Positions 17,396-24,226 of a stretch of 43,059 nt of DNA are shown in pieces; within the stretch, counting starts at the first letter, position 1, and each line of letters begins with the position of its first letter. Position numbers and translations under genes: made by a program. Source of the DNA: a bacterium (GTDB lineage: Bacteria > Spirochaetota > Spirochaetia > JABEVK01); NCBI GenBank assembly GCA_021782055.1, contig JAJXVP010000006.1, positions 1-43,059 of the forward strand, in the 5' to 3' direction. The notes beneath the pieces were generated by a model. That model was not told the DNA's origin and did no database searches. It saw only the letters and a program-made list of their open reading frames with translations.

Positions 17396-17839
17396 CTAAG
17401 ATGCGAAAGAAACCTGAGATTTTTCTGCGGTTTTGGGGTTAAAATATTCAGCCGATTCCAAAACGGTTTCCAGGCAAACCAGCAGAGAAGGGTCTTCGTT
17501 GAGTTTCCAAAAGGTCTCAAGGCCCTTTCCCAGTTGTTCCAGGATCTCGCTCTTGAAGCGGGGATTATCAATCACGCGAATCAAACCGCGCAGAGAATAG
17601 ACTTCACGAGTTCTTGCTGACGTAAACAGCCAACTCACCCGAGAGTTTTTCGCTATGTCGGTGATTTTAGGAAAATGCTGCGCAGTAACCGCGTACAGCA
17701 GGCCGTCCTTGCCCGGCACCAGGGTGGGCGTCATATAGCGCAAGTTGGGGTACCCCTCAGGGTCGGTTGTCGCTAAGATTCCCGACTGCGTATCCTCAAG
17801 CATTAGACGAAATTTTTCCATAAATTCATGGGCTGTCAT
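17396..17839 (-). CDS. Pyridoxamine-5'-phosphate-oxidase-like flavin split-barrel protein
   Basis: A 147-residue protein of the PNPOx-like / general stress protein 26 group: an FMN- or cofactor-binding split barrel. Visible landmarks are the first strands SGILATTDPEGYPNLRYMTP, a LLYAVTAQHFPKITDI segment and VSWLFTSARTREVYSLRGLIRV. Members bind FMN, heme or F420 and often have no known reaction. The short C-terminal tail rules out a true PdxH. Its ATG overlaps the lplA stop by four bases (ATGA) and has a very strong AGGAGGTG site. It sits 8 bases before pdhA, so it is made with the PDH complex. A PDH-linked redox or protective role is only an inference. Confidence 0.75.
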   Translation of the reverse strand: MTAHEFMEKFRLMLEDTQSGILATTDPEGYPNLRYMTPTLVPGKDGLLYAVTAQHFPKITDIAKNSRVSWLFTSARTREVYSLRGLIRVIDNPRFKSEILEQLGKGLETFWKLNEDPSLLVCLETVLESAEYFNPKTAEKSQVSFAS

Positions 17840-18786
17840 GGCACCTCCTGGCCTTTCTTGGTGAATTCTGAGCTTCTCTTGGGAAGATACTCAAAAAAAT
17901 CCCCAGAGAAAAAGTATTTTCCTTCATCTTTTGGCGTCGGACCTTCACGAATGAGGCCATCTTCCACACGAAATGAACCATAGCCCTCTTTGACCCGCCC
18001 TTGCCAACGAAAAGGGGGTGTGACATCCCAGGTCCACTCTGGGCTGCGTAGACGGTCACGGAATTGGCGCTTCTTTTCATGCCAGGTCGGTTCCGAAAGC
18101 CCAAGAGCCTCCCAGGGGGTTACGAGCACAGCCTTCTCGCGCTGAATAAACGCTTCCATCAAACTCTGGGCGGCTTCGGCAGGCTCCCAACCCAGGTTAG
18201 CTACCGGCATAGGCCGCGACGGTGTTCCCACCCACTCTACAAGTTCACCGGTTGTCCCCAAAACCGATCGCAGATCGTCCAATCGGGCTTGGCAGAGCAG
18301 TGTGGCGTGATGGAGCACCCTTCCGCCACGAAAAGCATAGGCATGCCCCGAAACCTTACGCAAGGCCATCCCGTTCGACTCTTTCGATCCATCCGTCCCG
18401 TTCGTCACTTCTAATAAGAGGTCGCCCTTTTCACCCACAACAACCGGAAAACCCCGTGAGCGCAGAGCCTCAGTTACAAAATTCTGCAAAACTTCTCGAC
18501 GGTAGGTAGCCTGTCCACACAGAAATGAAAAGTTGAGGTTTCCTTCATCATGCCAGACGGTACCACCGCCTGTCGAGCGTCGTAAAAGAGGAACCCCACG
18601 GCGACCGACTTCCTCCCAGCGCACTTCGCTCCAGGGGTTCTGATGGCGTCCCAGAATCAGTGATGGCGCGTTGCGGTATAACACCAGAGCCTTCCCGTTC
18701 AGTCCCTGCCACAAAAGCTCTTCAGCTGCCAGGTTTTCCCAAGGATCAGTACCTGTTAGAGTGATTACCACGTTTGGTACGGACAT
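17836..18786 (-). CDS. lplA: Lipoate-protein ligase A
   Basis: A 316-residue BPL/LplA-family enzyme that activates lipoate with ATP and attaches it to the E2 lysine. Landmarks: NLAAEELL near the N-terminus, LILGRHQNPWSEV, RRSTGGGTVWHDEGNLNFSF (the lipoate-binding loop), and KVSGHAYAFRGGRVLHHATLL with the catalytic lysine. The roughly 70 C-terminal residues form the small domain seen in E. coli LplA. The start at 18786 is chosen because MSVPNVVITLTGTDPWENL begins the conserved fold; an upstream 48-residue in-frame extension is unlike the family. It is the first gene of the pdh operon. This suggests lipoate scavenging or recycling rather than reliance on LipB, although lipA/lipB could be elsewhere. 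Confidence 0.88.
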   Translation of the reverse strand: MSVPNVVITLTGTDPWENLAAEELLWQGLNGKALVLYRNAPSLILGRHQNPWSEVRWEEVGRRGVPLLRRSTGGGTVWHDEGNLNFSFLCGQATYRREVLQNFVTEALRSRGFPVVVGEKGDLLLEVTNGTDGSKESNGMALRKVSGHAYAFRGGRVLHHATLLCQARLDDLRSVLGTTGELVEWVGTPSRPMPVANLGWEPAEAAQSLMEAFIQREKAVLVTPWEALGLSEPTWHEKKRQFRDRLRSPEWTWDVTPPFRWQGRVKEGYGSFRVEDGLIREGPTPKDEGKYFFSGDFFEYLPKRSSEFTKKGQEVP

Positions 18787-18908
18787 ATTACTGATTATTT
18801 TAATCGGAAACGAAACTTCTAAGCAACCCGGCGACAAAACCGCAACCTGACGACAGATTAGTTTTTTTCTCTCAGAAGCGGACCAAAACCGCCGAAAGAG
18901 AAAATGGT

Positions 18909-19727
18909 ATGAAAGTTCTTCTTTTGTCACGCCCCGGTGATTTCGGCATCCTTGAAGAGGTTTGGGAGGAGCATCCTTTAACCCTTCCCGTTTGGGGAAC
19001 GCCTTTGCTTGACTGGTTTGACCAGTATTTTTCTAGTTTAGGTATCACGGGTAAACGGCTTGTTTGTGTTGACGGACCGAGCCTCAGCTCAAAGTCTAAA
19101 ACCCTCAACCTTCACTTGGCAAAAAAAACCTTGGTGGATTGGTCGGTTCGTAGCGTTTCGCCCGGTTCACTCACCGAAATCCTGGCCCAGCAACGACTGT
19201 TTTGGAAAGGAGAAGAAACGTTAGTCTGGTCAGCAGCCACCCTGCCCCTTGAAGCTATCCTAGGCTCTCGTCCCCCCACCGGCTTTCCCGAACCCCACTA
19301 CAGCCTGCAACCATCACTTTTGGATGCCGACCAACGGTTAACCCCTTGGACAGCCTCGGCCACAGCCTCACTGGCTGGTCCCCGAGATTTTTTTCAAACT
19401 CACATGCGTTTGTTGACAGTTGCTCCTCCTCGGGCGTCTTCTCTTTGTGGCGTAGACGCCAAAGCCATTTTGACCCCCCCCCTTGCGTTGTCGGGCGAAA
19501 TTCACGCCAAAGCTACCAGCCGAGTTGGTCCCCACGCCCTTTTATGCCCAGGGGTTCGTCTGGAACAACAAACCAACCTAAGCCATGTTGTTGTTCTTCA
19601 ACCTGTAAGAATTGGCAAGGGCTTTCAGCTTGATGGGCAAATCATTATCGGAAATACGCTGATTGGTCCCGAAGGCTCGCTCACCGTCATTACTGATCAC
19701 AATTTGCTAAAATCGCTATCTCGCTAG
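18909..19727 (+). CDS. Degenerate sugar-nucleotidyltransferase-like protein with a left-handed beta-helix tail
   Basis: A 272-residue protein. The N-terminal part (PVWGTPLLDWFDQYFSSLGI, about residues 28-47) resembles the P-x-x-G-x-P-L-L segment of NDP-sugar pyrophosphorylases, but the nucleotide-binding GGxGTR loop is absent and replaced by LLSRPGDFGILEE. The last 90 residues show loose hexapeptide spacing (IHAKATSRVGPHALLCPGVR, VRIGKGFQLDGQIIIGNTLI), consistent with a short left-handed beta-helix as in GlmU. It may bind a sugar nucleotide without catalysing transfer, or act as a scaffold. It is divergent from lplA; a ribosome binding site is not obvious. The function is unknown. Confidence 0.55.
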   Translation: MKVLLLSRPGDFGILEEVWEEHPLTLPVWGTPLLDWFDQYFSSLGITGKRLVCVDGPSLSSKSKTLNLHLAKKTLVDWSVRSVSPGSLTEILAQQRLFWKGEETLVWSAATLPLEAILGSRPPTGFPEPHYSLQPSLLDADQRLTPWTASATASLAGPRDFFQTHMRLLTVAPPRASSLCGVDAKAILTPPLALSGEIHAKATSRVGPHALLCPGVRLEQQTNLSHVVVLQPVRIGKGFQLDGQIIIGNTLIGPEGSLTVITDHNLLKSLSR

Positions 19728-19797
19728 CTTCAAAAGCTCTAAAATAAACGACATTTTACACCTTGCCAGCCGACTTATCCTATATTAGGTTCAAAGT

Positions 19798-21042
19798 ATG
19801 AATTCCTTAGATTTCGCTAAGCAGGATTTATTGTCGGCAGGGATCATCCTGTTGACTGGCCTAGTTGGACTAGTCGTCGCCAAAAAGCTCAAAATCCCCG
19901 ACATTGTTGTTTTTCTTTTGACGGGAATAATTTTGGGACCGTACACGGGATTGCTCCATGTACCCGCAGAGGGGACGATGAATCAAATCATCCTGACCTT
20001 TGGTGCCAGCTATCTGCTTTTTGACGGAGGTGCTACCCTTCGTTTCACTGTTCTGCGTCGTATTTGGATCACAATTGTTGTTCTTTCCACGATAGGCGTA
20101 CTCCTCACCGGCGCTGTTGTTTTGGGAACCGGTATTGTCGTAGGTTTGCCCGTGATGACAGCGCTATTGTTAGGGGCAACGATAGCCTCGACAGATCCTG
20201 CCACTTTAGTTCCTATTTTTAAACAAGTCAAAATTCGTGATCGCGTTGCTCAAGCTGTGATGAGCGAGTCAGCGTTCAACGATGCTATGGGGGCCATCGC
20301 AACGTTTACCGTCTTGGGCATAGCACTGGCTGGGCCCCATGCGACCTTTTCGGTGACTGATGCTTTAAAAAATCTTCTTTGGGAAGCAGGCTTAGGAATT
20401 ATTGTCGGTGCTGCAGCAGGTTTTCTGGTCAACTTTCTGATTGCTCATGAAAAATTTGGCTTTTTTCGCGAATACCTACCGTTGGTTACCATTATGGCTG
20501 TTATCGCCGCTTATCTTTCTGCCGATGGAGCGAATTCTTCAGGATTTATGGCAGTTTTCGTCTTCGGGATCATTATTGGCAACAAAGAAAGTTTTGGTTT
20601 TAAGCTCAACCCGGGTGAGCAGGACAACATGCAAGACTTCGTTGATACTACGTCGCTGATCGTCCGCATGTTTATCTTCATTTTGCTGGGAAGTCAGGTC
20701 AATTTTACTCTCTTAGCGCAGTATGCAGTTCCTGGACTAATCATTCTTGGCGTATTTCTTTTCTTTGCCCGACCACTTACGGTCTTTGCCTGTGCCCTGC
20801 CTGATCGAAGAGCCAAGTGGACGTTGCCCGAACTACTTTTTATGAGCTGGACGCGCGAAACCGGTGTCATCCCGGCGGCATTAGCCGGGATGATGCTAGG
20901 ATTAAAAGTTCCTGGGGCTGAAGTTGTCTTAGCCCTTACCTTTATCGCCGTTTTGGGCTCAATACTTATTCAAGCCACAACCATCCGGATTTTTGCAAAA
21001 AGGTTAGGTTTGTTAGAGAAAGAGGAAAACGAGTTCACCTAG
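19798..21042 (+). CDS. Cation:proton antiporter of the CPA1 (NhaP-like) family
   Basis: A 414-residue polytopic inner-membrane protein with about 12 hydrophobic segments. The family core is visible: GATIASTDPATLVPIFKQV (the TDP motif), followed by MSESAFNDAMGAIATF (the ND motif that binds the cation), and GFMAVFVFGIIIGN and WTRETGVIPAALAGMMLGLK in the second half. It should exchange Na+ or K+ for H+ in pH and salt homeostasis. The long cytoplasmic regulatory tail of some NhaP proteins is missing. Its stop overlaps the convergent methyltransferase stop by 4 bases. The start ATG has no strong ribosome binding site. Confidence 0.85.
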   Translation: MNSLDFAKQDLLSAGIILLTGLVGLVVAKKLKIPDIVVFLLTGIILGPYTGLLHVPAEGTMNQIILTFGASYLLFDGGATLRFTVLRRIWITIVVLSTIGVLLTGAVVLGTGIVVGLPVMTALLLGATIASTDPATLVPIFKQVKIRDRVAQAVMSESAFNDAMGAIATFTVLGIALAGPHATFSVTDALKNLLWEAGLGIIVGAAAGFLVNFLIAHEKFGFFREYLPLVTIMAVIAAYLSADGANSSGFMAVFVFGIIIGNKESFGFKLNPGEQDNMQDFVDTTSLIVRMFIFILLGSQVNFTLLAQYAVPGLIILGVFLFFARPLTVFACALPDRRAKWTLPELLFMSWTRETGVIPAALAGMMLGLKVPGAEVVLALTFIAVLGSILIQATTIRIFAKRLGLLEKEENEFT

Positions 21043-21809
21043 TTATCGTTCGGAAGCTTGTGTCGCCACAGAACTACCCGGGCGGGAGCCGCTTGAAAAA
21101 TCTGGGGACGTTGCGTCTCGGGCCACGAGGATACCAGGTCTTGTAGCTCAGGCACGCTAAAGCCCCGTCTAATCGAAAGACGTCCGTCATAAAACGCTAG
21201 ACTCCCGTGAACAAAAAGGCCTGTAAAAATGGTATAGCCAGCATAGGCCCAGGCGGAACGCCTTAAATCATTGAGCAAGTAGCCCGTAGTGGCAACCGCT
21301 TCGGCTTCGCGAATCACTTGCAAAACATCGGGGTAATCCAAATGGTGCAGCATGTGGTTCGAGAGCACCCAATCAGGTCTGTCCGATACCCGGCCAACCA
21401 AGGCCGATAACTCCAGGGCTGACCCTTTCACCACATCAATTTCCGGGTAGGCCTGTGATTTATCGCGTGCCCACGGCAAAATCCGTTCGTCAATGTCCAA
21501 AGCAAAAAAACGCACCTTGAGCCCCTGACGACGGCAAAGCCTCACCAAGGCACGGTCAATATCAGCTCCCCCCGCTCCCAGATCCCAAAACGTCCAAACA
21601 CGCTGGGGGTCACGCTGTAACTCCGGCAGAATATGCTTCCTAAAAAGGCTTACCGCTGACGAAAAGAGGTGATTTAACAGGTCAAATTGATCAATGGTTC
21701 GCTGAAGTTTCTTCAACGACACATCGGCACGGTCCATTAGCTCTTCGGTGTACAATCGTTCACGAACATCAGGAAAAAAAAACTCTTTGATTGGACGTAG
21801 AACCGTCAT
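21039..21809 (-). CDS. Class I SAM-dependent methyltransferase of the polyketide operon
   Basis: A 256-residue methyltransferase. Motif I is FWDLGAGGADIDRALV, motif II is RFFALDIDERIL, and an acidic residue with NHMLHHLDY follows as in UbiE-like small-molecule methyltransferases. The C-terminal part (ISIRRGFSVPELQDLVSSWP) is a substrate cap. It is the last gene of the flavoprotein-PKS-methyltransferase operon, and its ATG overlaps the PKS stop by one base. By analogy to SrsB it should methylate the phenolic product of the PKS. The acceptor is not proven. Confidence 0.8.
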   Translation of the reverse strand: MTVLRPIKEFFFPDVRERLYTEELMDRADVSLKKLQRTIDQFDLLNHLFSSAVSLFRKHILPELQRDPQRVWTFWDLGAGGADIDRALVRLCRRQGLKVRFFALDIDERILPWARDKSQAYPEIDVVKGSALELSALVGRVSDRPDWVLSNHMLHHLDYPDVLQVIREAEAVATTGYLLNDLRRSAWAYAGYTIFTGLFVHGSLAFYDGRLSIRRGFSVPELQDLVSSWPETQRPQIFQAAPARVVLWRHKLPNDN

Positions 21810-22936
21810 TAGGGTACCACCGCCATCAACGCCGATTCGACCGTAAGTCCGGGACCAAACGCGCAGGCAAACACGGGACCTAGCTGACCTTTTCCTAACA
21901 AGGCCTTCAGTACGAAAAAGATGGTCACCGAACTCATGTTGCCGTACTCGGCCAGCACTTTGTAGCTAACCTCGAGGGCGTCAGACGGTAAACCAAGAAC
22001 AGAAGCTGTTTTATCCAGGATAGCCCGTCCGCCTGGGTGGACTGCCCACAGCAGGTCTTCATTTTTGGTCCAACCGGCTTGGGTAAACAAATCGTCTAAA
22101 ATGGTCTGAATATTGTTTTCAATAAGCCGCGGAACATAACTGGACAGCTTCATATCAAACCCGTGTTCCCCAATGATCCAAGCCATTTCTTTATCGCTTC
22201 CAGGGATAAGCCGGCTGGCAAAATCGGAAAGTTGCAAACGAGGCCCGCCCTCTTCTGTTATCAACTTGGGGTCGTCGGTAACTAGGACGGCCGCTGCCCC
22301 GTCGGCAAACAGGGCATTGGCCACGACGGTGTCAGGTTCAAACGTCTTTTGAAAATGCAAGGTACACAGCTCAACATCAACAATCAACACCTTAGCTCCC
22401 GGCTGGGAGACGCACAAAGACTGCGCCAACTTGAGGGCAGGAAAAGCGGCAAAACACCCCATAAACCCCAAGTGAAAGCGATGGACGCCTGGCTCCAACC
22501 CGAGCTCTTTGACCAAATGATAATCAAAGCCTGGCGCCGAGAAGCCTGTACAACTGACCGTAATGAGGTGTGTAATTTCGTGCTTTTTTAAAGCAGGGAT
22601 TCGTGACAAAAGCCGTTCAGCAGCCAAAGCGGCAAGGTTGTTAGACTCAACACAGAAGACGGCGTTGCGTTGAGCCGTGGTGGGTTCCGGTTCTAAATCT
22701 TTAGTCCTGGGAAAAAACGTCCGCTCTTCTAAAGGAAGAATAAAATCGGGAAGAACCGAATGTCGGCGTTCTATCGCCGAACCGGCATAAACTTTTTGCA
22801 AAAAAGAACGCTTGCGTTCGGTATCGCCCTGAACGTCGATCATAAAATCGCGAATTGTATTTTGAGGGCAGGCAAATTCCGGCACAGCGGTTTCGATACC
22901 CACAAGATAAATAGGGCCCACAGAGGAAGAACTCAC
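21809..22936 (-). CDS. Type III polyketide synthase
   Basis: A 375-residue chalcone-synthase-superfamily enzyme, the usual length. The triad is intact: Cys161 in LGFMGCFAAFPAL, His300 in WAVHPGGRAIL and Asn333 in EYGNMSS. The G-x-G region near the C-terminus (CAFGPGLTVESAL) is present. It should extend an acyl-CoA starter with malonyl-CoA and cyclise the chain to a resorcinol or pyrone; bacterial relatives make alkylresorcinols and alkylpyrones. The GTG start overlaps the flavoprotein stop (GTGA) and has AAGGAG upstream. Flanked by a flavin hydroxylase and a methyltransferase, it matches the order of functions in Streptomyces srsABC. Starter chain length cannot be read from the sequence. Confidence 0.9.
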   Translation of the reverse strand: MSSSSVGPIYLVGIETAVPEFACPQNTIRDFMIDVQGDTERKRSFLQKVYAGSAIERRHSVLPDFILPLEERTFFPRTKDLEPEPTTAQRNAVFCVESNNLAALAAERLLSRIPALKKHEITHLITVSCTGFSAPGFDYHLVKELGLEPGVHRFHLGFMGCFAAFPALKLAQSLCVSQPGAKVLIVDVELCTLHFQKTFEPDTVVANALFADGAAAVLVTDDPKLITEEGGPRLQLSDFASRLIPGSDKEMAWIIGEHGFDMKLSSYVPRLIENNIQTILDDLFTQAGWTKNEDLLWAVHPGGRAILDKTASVLGLPSDALEVSYKVLAEYGNMSSVTIFFVLKALLGKGQLGPVFACAFGPGLTVESALMAVVP

Positions 22937-24129
22937 AAAAACTCCTTCAGACGAGATACCAGGGGCGAAGCCGCCGCTGTTTCCAGGCTACGGCCGGGAA
23001 TCGTTTTCATGGCAAATCGTGGCGCAACAACCCCACGCAGGGGACCGTTAAGGAACCACGCTAGAACAGCATCCCGAGCCGTTGCACCTAGACCGGTTAC
23101 CGTGCCTAGCTTCATGGACAAGGCTGCCCTCGAAGCGGCAACCTGTGCCGCTCGCTTACGAACACGGGTGTATTCGCGCGACAGAATGGCAAACTCAGGT
23201 TCGGTAAGAGCCTCAGCAAGACGCGCGGATAGGAGGCTGGCCACGAATTCGGCGTCTGCAAACCCGGTATTCATACCCTGACCTCCGATGGGCGACATCT
23301 GATGAGCGCTGTCACCGGCTAAAAACACCCGACCAAAATCGTAGCGCGGGGCCACCCAGCGGTGTACCCCAAAAGGGCTCTGCCAGCCCTTGCGGGCGGG
23401 GTCCAGCGCATAGCCAGCACGCTGAAGCACAAGGTTTTCAAGCAGTGTGCCTGGTTCGTCGACAGAGGTTGGGGTCTGGACAATCCAACGGCGCCAACCT
23501 GGCGCATGCGGAAACGACTCAACCGCGCCGTCGGGAGTAAAAAACAAACGAGCCGAGTTCCACCCCGTCTCGTCCGGGTAATCCGCCATCAAAAACGAGG
23601 CAGGGTACCATCGCGACTGCCGAGCAACCCCTAAGAGGGCTCGAACGGTACTTCGAGCCCCATCACAACCGACTAAAAAACGGGCTTCGCCTGTTCCGCC
23701 GCCTTCAAACTGCAAAGTGATGCGGTCAGGATGGGTTTGAAAAGATTCTAACCGATGAGATCGCAGAATCTGTACCGTCGTAAGGGTGCTTAAATACTCT
23801 TCGAGAAGCTTTTCTGTCGCCGGCTGAGGCACCGAGAGGATAAACGGAAAAGGCCCCGGCAGTGCGCTAAAGCTTGCGGTTCCCAAATACTTACGCTCTT
23901 TTCCAAAAACTAAAACTTCCTTTAGTGCGGTTCCACGAGCCACCAGGTTTTCTGCCAGGCCCAGACGGCTGAAAAGCTCAAGGCTAGGCGGGGTTACACC
24001 AATGGCGTTAGACCCAGGCGCACTCGTGCTTTTTTGTTCATAGAGCACAACGCTACGCCCCTGCCGAGCGATAAGAGCCGCCAACAGCAGACCTACGGGA
24101 CCGGCGCCAAGGACGGCTACATCTGTCAT
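22933..24129 (-). CDS. FAD-dependent aromatic monooxygenase (UbiH/PHBH-like)
   Basis: A 398-residue flavoprotein of the FAD_binding_3 family. It shows the N-terminal dinucleotide motif VLGAGPVGLLLAALIARQG, the middle DG motif GCDGARSTVR that contacts both FAD and NAD(P)H, and the C-terminal GD motif FLAGDSAHQMSPIGGQGMN. It should hydroxylate a phenolic ring, most likely the resorcinol made by the adjacent PKS, leading to a quinone/hydroquinone lipid as proposed for SrsC. It is the first gene of its operon, divergent from the pyrophosphatase gene. A weak promoter (TTGAGC, 17 bases, TACTTT) ends six bases before its ATG. Confidence 0.85.
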   Translation of the reverse strand: MTDVAVLGAGPVGLLLAALIARQGRSVVLYEQKSTSAPGSNAIGVTPPSLELFSRLGLAENLVARGTALKEVLVFGKERKYLGTASFSALPGPFPFILSVPQPATEKLLEEYLSTLTTVQILRSHRLESFQTHPDRITLQFEGGGTGEARFLVGCDGARSTVRALLGVARQSRWYPASFLMADYPDETGWNSARLFFTPDGAVESFPHAPGWRRWIVQTPTSVDEPGTLLENLVLQRAGYALDPARKGWQSPFGVHRWVAPRYDFGRVFLAGDSAHQMSPIGGQGMNTGFADAEFVASLLSARLAEALTEPEFAILSREYTRVRKRAAQVAASRAALSMKLGTVTGLGATARDAVLAWFLNGPLRGVVAPRFAMKTIPGRSLETAAASPLVSRLKEFL

Positions 24130-24226
24130 GGGTCTAAAGTACAGAAAACTTTGGGCCAGCTCAAGCTCTAGAGAAAAATTTCCCGATTTCTTTATTCAGG
24201 GTTTATGCTGGTCAAAGGAGGAAATT

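Noticed and set aside
18787..18930. 48-codon N-terminal extension of lplA
   Set aside because: The conserved LplA fold begins at the ATG at 18786, and the extension would run through the divergent gene start at 18909.
24128..24226. Upstream in-frame extension of the pyrophosphatase gene (33 codons)
   Set aside because: It overlaps the divergent flavoprotein start and has no ribosome binding site; the ATG at 24227 has a perfect GGAGG.
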